Below are positions 1 through 6,341 of a stretch of 7,368 nucleotides of DNA, in pieces. Source of the stretch: Treponema sp. Lineage in GTDB: Bacteria; Spirochaetota; Spirochaetia; Treponematales; Treponemataceae. The notes under the pieces are model-generated. The model worked only from the letters and a program-made list of their open reading frames with translations, made no database searches and was not told the origin of the DNA. The position numbers and the translations under genes are program-made. Positions within the stretch are counted from its first letter, which is position 1. Each line of letters begins with the position of its first letter. The stretch lies in assembly GCA_024691265.1 (NCBI GenBank), contig JAILNT010000193.1, forward strand, positions 1 to 7,368, written 5' to 3'.

Positions 1-2
1 TA

Positions 3-104
3 ATTCCTTCTCTATCAACATTCTCAAAAACAATTATTGATGGAACAATTTCCTGAAGAATTTTATCAAAAGTTTCCATAGATGGAATAGAATTATAAGG
101 CAGA
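3..104 (-). pseudogene. Strand-switched piece of the same AraC-type regulator
   Basis: Read on the minus strand, this stretch is open to the window edge and encodes a protein-like string containing PSMETFDKILQ followed by EIVPSIIVFENVDREGI. In the Spirochaete AraC family that the + strand fragment belongs to, a stretch of the kind 'PSIIVFxxVDxEGI' comes just before the 'KTVLVPILVLPDT' segment, which is found on the + strand at 110-142. The two pieces would therefore be adjacent in one protein if bases 1 to about 100 were flipped. No ribosome binding site precedes the ATG at 79-81 (minus strand), so an independent gene start there is unlikely. The exact junction, about 90-110, cannot be placed by eye. 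It may be a real inversion or an assembly fold-back at a contig end. Confidence 0.5.
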
Positions 105-136
105 ATCAAAAAACCGTACTGGTACCAATACTTGTT

Positions 137-616
137 TTGCCTGATACTATTCTTTCTGAAGAAGATGTTTCTTATTTGTGCGAAAATCCAAGAATAATAT
201 TGTGTAATCGTGGTGCAGCTGAATCTGTACAGTTTGGAGAAAGAGTTCAGGCAATTCTTTCTGGTGATGAAATTTTACCTCCTCATACAGGAGCTCTTGT
301 AAAGAATGCGATTTTGTATTTGAACAAAAATGCCTCTGCTCAAATTGTCAGATGGAAGCTTGCTGATGTTGTTCATGTTAGTGAAGATTATCTTACTCGT
401 ATATTCCATAAAGAAATAGGTCTTTCTTTGTGGGAGTATCTTAATAGATACAGGATATATCTTGCAACAAAAATGCTGCTTGAAACGAATGATACAATAT
501 ATGAAATTGCCGAAAATAGCGGTTTTCAAGACCAGGCATATTTCTGTCGTGTATTTAAGAAAATCTATGGTGTTCCACCTGGAAAGATTAGAACTAACAA
601 TAGGAATAATAAATAA
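137..616 (+). CDS. C-terminal fragment of AraC-type transcriptional regulator
   Basis: The frame encodes the end of a large AraC-family regulator. Counting from the TTG at 137, residues about 70-152 form the two helix-turn-helix units of an AraC DNA-binding domain, with WKLADVVHVSEDYLTRIF in the first and YEIAENSGFQDQAYFCRVFKK in the second, then the usual PPGK end. Residues 1-50 (ILCNRGAAES, GDEILPPHTGALVK) resemble the linker after a receiver-like domain in long Spirochaete regulators; this is from memory of the family. The TTG is the only usable start codon and has no clear ribosome binding site. Family-like protein continues upstream of it to about 98 (IRQNQKTVLVPILVLPDT), and the frame is closed by a TGA at 38-40, so 137 is unlikely to be the native start. 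The gene is broken at its 5' end; matching upstream protein lies on the other strand. Such regulators often control a neighbouring sugar transporter, here the permeases that follow. Confidence 0.8.
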   Translation: MPDTILSEEDVSYLCENPRIILCNRGAAESVQFGERVQAILSGDEILPPHTGALVKNAILYLNKNASAQIVRWKLADVVHVSEDYLTRIFHKEIGLSLWEYLNRYRIYLATKMLLETNDTIYEIAENSGFQDQAYFCRVFKKIYGVPPGKIRTNNRNNK

Positions 617-623
617 GACTTAT

Positions 624-654
624 GGCAGGATATTATTTATCCTGCCTTTTTTTT
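624..654 (+). terminator. Rho-independent terminator after the AraC-type gene
   Basis: A perfect 9-bp stem (GGCAGGATA at 624-632 with TATCCTGCC at 638-646) has a 5-nt loop and is followed at once by eight T residues (647-654). It lies 7 nt past the TAA of the regulator, so it ends that transcript and separates it from the permease genes. Confidence 0.92.
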
Positions 655-680
655 ATAAAAAAAGAGTTATTATTATAATT

Positions 681-704
681 GAACATAAAAAAACAGACAT
701 GTTC
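681..704. promoter_or_regulatory. Inverted repeat, possible operator ahead of the permease genes
   Basis: GAACAT (681-686) and its exact reverse complement ATGTTC (699-704) are separated by 12 nt. A TACAAT hexamer at 712-717 (five of six matches to a -10 box) lies 7 nt downstream, but only a poor -35 (AAAACA, 690-695) precedes it. A second weak promoter candidate is TTTACA at 710-715 with TTTATT at 732-737. The dyad would overlap or adjoin a promoter for the permeases, which is where an operator would sit. A 6-bp dyad in AT-rich DNA can arise by chance. Confidence 0.25.
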
Positions 705-772
705 GGAATTTTACAATAATTCTCATGATTATTTATTTTGAAATACGATAGTATTAGACTTCGAGGTTAGAT

Positions 773-1705
773 ATGAACGCACAAAACACATCTGCACCTA
801 AAAAAAATTTAGGAAAAGAAATTCAGCGACATTTGTCTGTATATGCGCTGCTTATCATTCCGGTAATTTACTATGTTTTATTAAAGTATTTACCAATTAT
901 TAATGGTCAGATAGCATTTAAAGACTATTCCGCACTAGACGGTGTTTGGGGAAGTAAATGGATTGGTCTAAAGAACTTTATCGATTTCTTCCATTCTTAT
1001 TATTTCTGGGAACTTCTACGCAATACAATTGGATACTCAGTTGGAAAATTGTGTATTTCTGTTCCTTTGTCAATCATTCTTGCAGTATTCCTGTATGAAT
1101 GTACTCATGACATTCTTCGTAGGGTTGTTCAGACAATGGCATACCTTCCACACTTTTTGTCATGGGTTATCATGTACGGTATTTTGCTTACATTGCTTGC
1201 TAAGGGTGATGGTCTTATAAATGATATTATTAAGTTTTGTGGTGGAACACCTATAGACTTTCTTACAAGTACAACTCACTTCCCTGCTGTTGTTCTTTTA
1301 ACTGATGCATGGAAGGAACAGGGTTGGGCTGCAATCGTATTTATTGCTGCTTTGATGGCTATAGATCCTTCATTGTTTGAAGCTGCTATGGTTGAAGGTG
1401 CAAGTGCTGTACAGCGTGTATGGTATATTACACTTCCTTCTATTAAGCCTGTTATTGTTACTGTTGTTCTTTTGAAACTCGGTACAATTCTTAATGCTGG
1501 TTTCAATCAGATGTACATGTTATATTCTGCTCCAGTTTATTCTGTTGCTGATATCATTGATACATGGGTTTACCGACAAGGTTTGCTTGACATGCAGTTT
1601 GGTCTTGCAACTGCTGTTGGTATCTTTAAAGGTGTAATCGGTATGATGCTCGTATATCTTTCTAACGCAGTAGTTAAGAAGATTGCAGATTCTTCATTAA
1701 TGTAA
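773..1705 (+). CDS. Sugar ABC transporter permease, LplB type
   Basis: This is one of two inner-membrane subunits of a carbohydrate ABC importer; it would pair with the next gene to form the channel. The 310-residue length is normal for the LplB-like family. Hydrophobic segments lie roughly at residues 21-42, 83-108, 119-143, 170-196, 223-242 and 272-300, giving about six membrane helices. The cytoplasmic EAA loop that docks the ATPase is clear: E203-A-A, G209, then L221-P222. The start ATG has GAGG at 763-766, 6 nt upstream. Uptake of oligosaccharide or another complex sugar is the family role; the substrate cannot be read from the permease. No gene for a solute-binding lipoprotein or ATPase lies beside it, so these parts must be encoded elsewhere, the ATPase perhaps as a shared MsmX-type subunit. 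Confidence 0.93.
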   Translation: MNAQNTSAPKKNLGKEIQRHLSVYALLIIPVIYYVLLKYLPIINGQIAFKDYSALDGVWGSKWIGLKNFIDFFHSYYFWELLRNTIGYSVGKLCISVPLSIILAVFLYECTHDILRRVVQTMAYLPHFLSWVIMYGILLTLLAKGDGLINDIIKFCGGTPIDFLTSTTHFPAVVLLTDAWKEQGWAAIVFIAALMAIDPSLFEAAMVEGASAVQRVWYITLPSIKPVIVTVVLLKLGTILNAGFNQMYMLYSAPVYSVADIIDTWVYRQGLLDMQFGLATAVGIFKGVIGMMLVYLSNAVVKKIADSSLM

Positions 1706-1724
1706 TTCTATTGATGTAAATTTT

Positions 1725-1732
1725 AAGGAAGG
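1725..1732 (+). promoter_or_regulatory. Ribosome binding site of the second permease
   Basis: AAGGAAGG stands 8 nt before the ATG at 1741 and fixes that start. The gap between the two permease genes is only 35 nt with no terminator, so they are read together. Confidence 0.8.
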
Positions 1733-1740
1733 TAACTGAA

Positions 1741-2634
1741 ATGGAAAAACCAAAGACAGTTCGTCTTACAACTACTGATAAGATTTTTTATGGAGCATTG
1801 GATACATATTTGGTGTTGCTTTTCTTTATAATCGCAATTCCAATGTGGAGTACAATTACTCTTTCATTTAAGCCTCAGGCTTTTTTGGGTTCTAACTTTG
1901 AATTGATGTTCAACCCAATTTGGAAATGGTCTGTAGGTGCTTATAGGGCTTTGATTGGAAATAACGGATTTATTCTTGCTTTCCGTAACTCTCTTTTAAT
2001 TCTTGTTTTGGGAGTTTTCTGGTCTTTGTTCCTAACTATTCCTATGGCATATTGTATGTCTGTTAAAACATTGCCTGGACGTAAGATTCTTAACGTTTTC
2101 GTTTTGATTCCTTATTTGTTCAATATTGGTATGATTCCTACATATCTTGTTATTACAAAGACTTTGCATTTAACAGATACATTGTGGGCTGTAGTTATGC
2201 CAGGTGCTTTAAGTACATATAACTGTTTGATTATGAGAAACTTCTTCGATGGTATTCCTGAATCTTTGAAGGAAAGTGCACGTATTGATGGTGCTGCTGA
2301 ATGGAGAGTTCTTGTTTCAATCATTATGCCTTTGTCAAAACCTATTATTTTAACAATTGGTTTGTATTATGGTGTAAATTTCTGGAATGATTATTTCCAC
2401 CCAATGCTTTATATCAATAAGACTAATCTTCAGCCTCTTCCAATTCTTTTGCGTAACATTTTGATTGGTAGTGGTATGAATGAAGTTGTTGAAGTAAATG
2501 CATTCGGAAATGCTCCTATTGAATCTATCAAGGCTGCATCTGTATTTATGTCAGCAATTCCTATGGTTTTGGCATATCCATTCATTCAGAAGTACTTTAC
2601 AAAAGGTACTATGCTTGGTGGTGTAAAGGGCTGA
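1741..2634 (+). CDS. Carbohydrate ABC transporter permease, YtcP/UgpE type
   Basis: This is the second membrane subunit of the sugar importer, 297 residues and full length. Hydrophobic stretches near residues 23-42, 78-103, 116-137, 143-163, 200-220 and 263-283 fit six membrane helices. The EAA loop has the form usual for this branch: E178-S-A-R-I-D-G184-A, then M196-P197. The ending YFTKGTMLGGVKG is typical of YtcP-like permeases. It would form a heterodimer with the LplB-type protein just upstream. In many genomes the solute-binding protein gene comes directly before or after such a pair; here the next bases hold terminators instead. Confidence 0.94.
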   Translation: MEKPKTVRLTTTDKIFYGALDTYLVLLFFIIAIPMWSTITLSFKPQAFLGSNFELMFNPIWKWSVGAYRALIGNNGFILAFRNSLLILVLGVFWSLFLTIPMAYCMSVKTLPGRKILNVFVLIPYLFNIGMIPTYLVITKTLHLTDTLWAVVMPGALSTYNCLIMRNFFDGIPESLKESARIDGAAEWRVLVSIIMPLSKPIILTIGLYYGVNFWNDYFHPMLYINKTNLQPLPILLRNILIGSGMNEVVEVNAFGNAPIESIKAASVFMSAIPMVLAYPFIQKYFTKGTMLGGVKG

Positions 2635-2667
2635 TTTGTTAAAAATAAAGCTTTTCTAACTTTGAAT

Positions 2668-2710
2668 CTTGGAGATACAATTTGTGTTGCTTGTTTCTCC
2701 AAGTTTTTTT
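2668..2710 (+). terminator. Rho-independent terminator after the permease pair
   Basis: CTTGGAGA (2668-2675) pairs perfectly with TCTCCAAG (2696-2703) across a 20-nt loop, followed by seven T residues (2704-2710). It lies 33 nt past the second permease stop. The same left arm (GGAGATA, 2671-2677) could instead pair with TATCTCC at 2710-2716, a weaker alternative fold that takes in the last T of the tract. Confidence 0.82.
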
Positions 2711-2731
2711 ATCTCCTTTAATATATGCTAT

Positions 2732-2760
2732 AGGGTCTTCTTTTTGGGAGACCCTTTTTT
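2732..2760 (+). terminator. Second, tandem rho-independent terminator
   Basis: AGGGTCT (2732-2738) pairs with AGACCCT (2749-2755); T-G and C-G pairs can extend the stem inward to a 6-nt loop. Six T residues (2755-2760) follow, the first of them used in the stem. With the hairpin just upstream it makes a double stop that isolates the yhbY unit from the permeases. Confidence 0.82.
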
Positions 2761-2816
2761 GTTTATTTTACAATTTTACAAATGTAATATTTTATAAAAC
2801 TAGATAATTTGGATAG

Positions 2817-2845
2817 TTGAACAAGCTCTTTTTTACGGTTATTAT
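2817..2845 (+). promoter_or_regulatory. Sigma-70 type promoter of the yhbY operon
   Basis: TTGAAC (2817-2822, five of six to TTGACA) and TATTAT (2840-2845, five of six to TATAAT) are 17 nt apart, the ideal spacing. Transcription would begin about 7 nt past the -10 box, at or within a base or two of 2852, which is the A of the yhbY ATG. That leaves no 5' leader. A weaker upstream pair (TTTACA 2767-2772, TTTATA 2791-2796) might give a message with a leader. Confidence 0.6.
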
Positions 2846-2851
2846 TTTGCT

Positions 2852-3172
2852 ATGATTGAATTAAATAGTCGCCAGCGTAAAGCACTGGAGAAACATGCAC
2901 AGCCTCTTTCTGCTGTTATTCAGATTGGACAGGGTGGAGTTACAGAAGGCCTTATTTCTCATGTTAGAGAAACTATGGCAGCTAATGAGCTTATTAAAAT
3001 CAAATTTCTTGATTTCAAAGATGAAAAAAGAGAATTGATGAATCAGATATGTGAAGCTCTTGATGTAACTTTAGTACGTATTATCGGAAATGTTGCTATC
3101 TTGTACAAAGCTGCTGAAAAAGCTGATAAAAGGCAGTATGAGAAAGAACTTTCTAAGTTGGTAAAGGCTTAG
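2852..3172 (+). CDS. yhbY: Ribosome assembly RNA-binding protein YhbY (CRM domain)
   Basis: A small CRM-domain (CRS1/YhbY) protein that binds RNA and is associated with pre-50S ribosomal particles in other bacteria. It is 106 residues long, the usual size. The opening (LNSRQRKALEKHAQPL) and the GxxG loop GQGG at residues 26-29, preceded by VIQIG, are family hallmarks; V-RIIGNVAILYKAAEK near residues 75-91 is the conserved last strand. The ATG at 2852 agrees with where family members begin, but no Shine-Dalgarno sequence precedes it and a strong promoter ends 6 nt before it, so translation may begin on a leaderless message. It heads a run of same-strand genes and lies 2 nt before the next one. 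Confidence 0.95.
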   Translation: MIELNSRQRKALEKHAQPLSAVIQIGQGGVTEGLISHVRETMAANELIKIKFLDFKDEKRELMNQICEALDVTLVRIIGNVAILYKAAEKADKRQYEKELSKLVKA

Positions 3173-3174
3173 AT

Positions 3175-3645
3175 ATGCGTTCACCGTTAACAACTCTCTG
3201 TTATATTGAAAAAGATGATAGTTATTTAATGCTGCATCGTACCATAAAAGAGCATGATATCAATCATGATAAATGGATTGGAGTTGGCGGGCATTTTGAG
3301 AAAGGCGAAAGTCCTGAAGATTGTCTTTTACGGGAAGTAAAGGAAGAAACAGGTCTTTTGCTTTTGTCATATAGCTTTAGGGGTATTGTAACATTTATCA
3401 GTGATGATGATATGTGTGAATATATGTGCCTTTATACTTCCAATAAATTTGAAGGAAATATACAAGCTTGCGATGAAGGCATTTTGGAATGGGTTTTAAA
3501 AAAAGATATTGAAAAGCTTAATCTTTGGGAAGGAGATAAAGTTTTTTTACGTCTACTTGCTTCAAATGCTCCTTTTTTCTCACTAAAGCTTGTATATAGA
3601 AACGGAAAATTGACAGAAACCATTCTTAATGGAAAAACAATATAA
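3175..3645 (+). CDS. Nudix hydrolase, MutT/8-oxo-dGTP diphosphatase-like
   Basis: A single-domain Nudix enzyme of 156 residues. The Nudix box is complete: G39, E45, R53-E54, E57-E58, G60-L61, so the metal-binding glutamates are all present. The beginning (TTLCYIEKD, LMLHR) and the region DKWIGVGG before the box resemble the group usually annotated as 8-oxo-dGTP diphosphatase, which cleaves oxidised nucleoside triphosphates to monophosphates. The end of the protein (LWEGDKVFLRLL, then PFFSLKLVYRNGKL) is typical of the same group. The true substrate cannot be told from sequence. The ATG lies 2 nt after the yhbY stop, with AAAGG at 3163-3167 inside yhbY acting as ribosome binding site, so the two genes are co-transcribed and probably coupled in translation. 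Confidence 0.9.
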   Translation: MRSPLTTLCYIEKDDSYLMLHRTIKEHDINHDKWIGVGGHFEKGESPEDCLLREVKEETGLLLLSYSFRGIVTFISDDDMCEYMCLYTSNKFEGNIQACDEGILEWVLKKDIEKLNLWEGDKVFLRLLASNAPFFSLKLVYRNGKLTETILNGKTI

Positions 3646-3683
3646 TATTAGTTTCATAGATTAATAAAACAACCATAAAAAGT

Positions 3684-3690
3684 AAGGAGA
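3684..3690 (+). promoter_or_regulatory. Ribosome binding site of the M24 peptidase
   Basis: AAGGAGA, close to the consensus, stands 9 nt before the ATG at 3700 in the 54-nt gap after the Nudix gene. No terminator hairpin was seen in this gap, so read-through from the yhbY promoter is likely. Confidence 0.75.
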
Positions 3691-3699
3691 AGTTTTATA

Positions 3700-4791
3700 A
3701 TGGATATGCTGTATTCACAAAGGCTGGAAAAAGTTCGTGAAGGAATGCTTGAGAAAAATCTCACAGGTCTTATTATTTGTGACCCTAAGAGTATTTGGTA
3801 TCTTACAGGTATTTATAACGAACCTTATGAGCGTATGTATGTTCTTTATGTTGAACTGTCTGGAAATCTAAAGTTGTTTGTTAACAGGCTTTTTAATGTT
3901 CCTGCAAATGATTTTGAAGATTTTTGGTATGATGATACAGACAACGCTGCTCTTCTTCTTGCTAAAAATATTGCAAAATCGGGTGTAATCGGTGTAGATA
4001 AAGATTTTCCTGCCCGTTTTCTTATTCCTTTAATGGCTTCTAATCGTTATGCAAAATTTGCTGTAGCTTCTTCTTGTGTTGATGATGCCCGTGCTTGTAA
4101 AGATGCAGAAGAACAAGCTCGCATGAGAGAAGCTTCCCGTATAAATGATGTTTGTATTCAGAAGGGCTTCCAGTATCTTAGAGATGGCATTACAGAGAAG
4201 GAAGTTGCAGAATATATAGAAAAGTGTTTTAAGGAAGAAGGTGCTGAAGGTCCTAGTTTTGAAACTATAGTTTCTTTTGGTGCTAATGCAGCAGATCCTC
4301 ATCATAGTCCTGATAATACTGTTCTAAAAGATGGTGACTGTGTTCTTATAGATATGGGTTGTAAGAAAGACCATTATTGTTCAGATATGACAAGAACAAG
4401 ATTTTATAAATATGCAGATGAAGAATACAAGAAAATTCATGATATAGTTCGAACAGCAAATGAAAGAGCGGAAAGTATTATAAAGCCTGGTGTAAGGTTA
4501 TGTGATATTGATGCAGCTGCTAGGGATTTTATTACAGAAAATGGATACGGTGAATATTTTAATCATCGCTTAGGTCATTTTTGTGGACAGGCAGACCATG
4601 AACAGGGAGATGTTAGTGCTAGCAATAAGAATATTGTAAAAGAAGGTATGATATTTTCTATTGAACCTGGTGTTTATCTTCCTGGAAAGTTTGGTGTTCG
4701 TGTTGAAGACTTAGTACTTGTTACAAATGATGGCTGTGAAGTGCTGAATCATGTAGATAAACATTACCAGATTTTGGGGTTAAATGAGTAG
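3700..4791 (+). CDS. M24 family metallopeptidase, Xaa-Pro aminopeptidase/dipeptidase type
   Basis: A cytoplasmic two-metal peptidase expected to act on peptides with proline in the second position. The 363-residue length suits the PepQ/YpdF group. Residues 1-130 form the creatinase-like N-domain (SIWYLTGIYNEP); about 138-360 form the pita-bread catalytic domain. All five metal ligands can be placed: D218 (VLIDMG), D229 (SDMTRT), H293 (HRLGH), E322 (IEPGVY) and E336 (VRVED). A conserved HHSPDN motif lies near residues 201-206. One departure is seen after the ligand histidine: the usual HGIGxxxHE reads H-F-C-G-Q-A-D-H-E, so the loop beside the active site differs while H300 and E301 remain. The 3' end overlaps sdaAB by 8 nt, tying peptide breakdown to serine deamination. 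Exact specificity is inferred. Confidence 0.92.
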   Translation: MDMLYSQRLEKVREGMLEKNLTGLIICDPKSIWYLTGIYNEPYERMYVLYVELSGNLKLFVNRLFNVPANDFEDFWYDDTDNAALLLAKNIAKSGVIGVDKDFPARFLIPLMASNRYAKFAVASSCVDDARACKDAEEQARMREASRINDVCIQKGFQYLRDGITEKEVAEYIEKCFKEEGAEGPSFETIVSFGANAADPHHSPDNTVLKDGDCVLIDMGCKKDHYCSDMTRTRFYKYADEEYKKIHDIVRTANERAESIIKPGVRLCDIDAAARDFITENGYGEYFNHRLGHFCGQADHEQGDVSASNKNIVKEGMIFSIEPGVYLPGKFGVRVEDLVLVTNDGCEVLNHVDKHYQILGLNE

Positions 4792-5464
4792 TCTTTTTGA
4801 TATATTAGGACCTGTTATGGTGGGTCCTTCTAGTTCTCATACTGCAGGAGCTGTACGAATAGGTCTTATAACACGTAAGCTGCTGCAGGAAGAAATAGTT
4901 TTTGCTGATATAGGTTTTTATGGCTCTTTTGCTGCAACCTATCATGGACATGGTACAGATAGAGCTATTGTTGCAGGATTATTAGGAATGCAAACTGATG
5001 ATGAAAGAATTCCTTATAGTCTTAATATTGCAAAAGATAATGGATTAAAAATATATTTTTCTACAATAGAACATCTTCAGAATGCACACCCTAATACGGC
5101 TGTGGTTACGGTACAGGGAAAAAGTGGTAGACGCATTGTTGTTCAAGCTTCTTCTATTGGTGGTGGGCGTATTATGGTTAATAAAATTGATGGTATAGAA
5201 GTTAATTTTAATGCTGAAATGCCTACTTTAATAGTTCATAATTTTGATGAGCCTGGACATGTTGCCATGGTTACTAACCTACTTTTTAAAAATAATATAA
5301 ATATAGCTACTATGCAGCTTTATAGAAATGAAAGAGGCGGTTATGCCGTTATGGTTTTAGAAATTGATGATGGAATAAATCAGGCTTTGATTAAAGAAAT
5401 AGAAAAATTTAAAGGTGTTCTCAAAGTAACTTATGTAAATCAAGAGGCTGATAATGGCATTTGA
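4784..5464 (+). CDS. sdaAB: L-serine ammonia-lyase, iron-sulfur-dependent, beta subunit
   Basis: The beta subunit of the two-part L-serine dehydratase, which with the alpha subunit converts L-serine to pyruvate and ammonia. The hallmark FDILGPVMVGPSSSHTAG lies at residues 5-22; GHGTDRAIVAGLLGM at 55-69 and SSIGGGRIMV near 123-132 are also conserved. Residues about 147-220 form an ACT domain (TLIVHNFDEPGHVA, then YAVMVLEIDD), the usual C-terminal part of this subunit. The length of 226 residues is normal. The ATG overlaps the end of the peptidase gene by 8 nt, with GGGG at 4776-4779 as a modest ribosome binding site, and the 3' end overlaps sdaAA by 11 nt. Both overlaps suggest translational coupling and fixed subunit ratios. 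Confidence 0.97.
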   Translation: MSSLFDILGPVMVGPSSSHTAGAVRIGLITRKLLQEEIVFADIGFYGSFAATYHGHGTDRAIVAGLLGMQTDDERIPYSLNIAKDNGLKIYFSTIEHLQNAHPNTAVVTVQGKSGRRIVVQASSIGGGRIMVNKIDGIEVNFNAEMPTLIVHNFDEPGHVAMVTNLLFKNNINIATMQLYRNERGGYAVMVLEIDDGINQALIKEIEKFKGVLKVTYVNQEADNGI

Positions 5465-6326
5465 ATCTCTTGCATCTATTGTTGAAATATGTGAAAAAGA
5501 AGGTAAGAGTTTTGCTGAGGCAATAAAATCTGCCGATTGTAAGCGTAATGGTAAATGTGCAGAAAGCGAAAATAACAAGATGCTTTCTATGTGGAAAGCT
5601 ATGTTAAAAGCCGCAGATTCTTATGATGCTTCTTTATATTCTTCTAGCCGCTTAACAGGTGGTGATGGAGGCAGATTTGAAAGATATGCTGCTACAGCTA
5701 ATCCTATATGCGGAGATTTTTCTGCAAAAGTTATAGCAGCAGCTTTACAAATGGCAGAATCAAATGCATGTATGAAAAGAATCGTTGCTTCCCCTACTGC
5801 CGGTTCTTGTGGAGTGCTTCCAGCTGTGCTTGTTCCTTTATATAAAGAAGGTGCTTATACAGAAGAACAGATTGTTGATGCACTTTTTGTATCCGCAGGA
5901 ATTGGTCAGGTTATAGCAAATAGAGCTTCAATTGCTGGTGCCGAGGGAGGCTGCCAGGCTGAAATTGGTGCTGCATCTGCTATGGCTGCTGGTACTCTTG
6001 TGTATCTAAGAGGTGGTTCTCCTATTCAGATTTGTGCCGCTACAGGTTTTGCTTTACAGAATCTTCTAGGGCTTGTATGTGACCCTGTAGCTGGATTAGT
6101 TGAAGTTCCTTGTGTTAAGAGAAATGTTATAGGTGCATTGAATGCATGTTCCTGTGCTGATATGGCTCTTGCTGGTATAATGCCAAGAATACCAGCAGAT
6201 GAAGTTATTGATGCAATGAAAGAAGTTGGTGATAAGATGGATATATCTTTAAAAGAAACTGGTAGAGGTGGTCTTGCTGCTACTGCTACTGGTAAAAGAA
6301 TAGCTGAAGAACTTACTTTTGGGTAA
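5454..6326 (+). CDS. sdaAA: L-serine ammonia-lyase, iron-sulfur-dependent, alpha subunit
   Basis: The catalytic, iron-sulfur-binding subunit of L-serine dehydratase; 290 residues, full length. Three cysteines fit the cluster ligands known from the Legionella enzyme: C167 (EGGCQAEIG), C209 (LVCDPVAG) and C220 (EVPCVKRN). Their spacings of 42 and 11 residues equal those of that family. PTAGSCGVLPAVL at 114-126 is another conserved block, as is the closing RGGLAATATGKRI. The 4Fe-4S cluster is oxygen-sensitive, in keeping with an anaerobic host. Extra cysteines near residues 29 and 35 (ADCKRNGKC) lie in the variable N-terminal part and have no known role. The start codon lies inside the end of sdaAB, so synthesis depends on that gene's translation. 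Product: pyruvate and ammonia from serine. Confidence 0.97.
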   Translation: MAFESLASIVEICEKEGKSFAEAIKSADCKRNGKCAESENNKMLSMWKAMLKAADSYDASLYSSSRLTGGDGGRFERYAATANPICGDFSAKVIAAALQMAESNACMKRIVASPTAGSCGVLPAVLVPLYKEGAYTEEQIVDALFVSAGIGQVIANRASIAGAEGGCQAEIGAASAMAAGTLVYLRGGSPIQICAATGFALQNLLGLVCDPVAGLVEVPCVKRNVIGALNACSCADMALAGIMPRIPADEVIDAMKEVGDKMDISLKETGRGGLAATATGKRIAEELTFG

Positions 6327-6331
6327 AATAC

Positions 6332-6336
6332 GAGGA
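6332..6336 (+). promoter_or_regulatory. Ribosome binding site deciding the start of the last Nudix gene
   Basis: GAGGA stands 5 nt before the ATG at 6342 and 17 nt before the alternative ATG at 6354. It therefore favours 6342. A TTG at 6339 would leave only 2 nt and is an unlikely start. Confidence 0.7.
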
Positions 6337-6341
6337 TTTTG

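Noticed and set aside
715..733. AATAAT/ATTATT inverted repeat with a 7-nt loop
   Set aside because: It is made only of A and T in an AT-rich spacer and is expected by chance.
655..772. Possible riboswitch or small RNA in the spacer before the permeases
   Set aside because: Apart from the short dyad and weak promoter-like boxes no extended structure or known aptamer motif could be seen.
3610..3646. Perfect TTGACA (3610-3615) and TATAAT (3641-3646) near the end of the first Nudix gene
   Set aside because: They are 25 nt apart, too far for one promoter, and no good partner at 16-18 nt was found for either.
6339..6341. TTG as the start of the NrtR-like gene
   Set aside because: It leaves only 2 nt after the GAGGA ribosome binding site; the ATG at 6342 has a workable 5-nt spacing and gives an almost identical protein.
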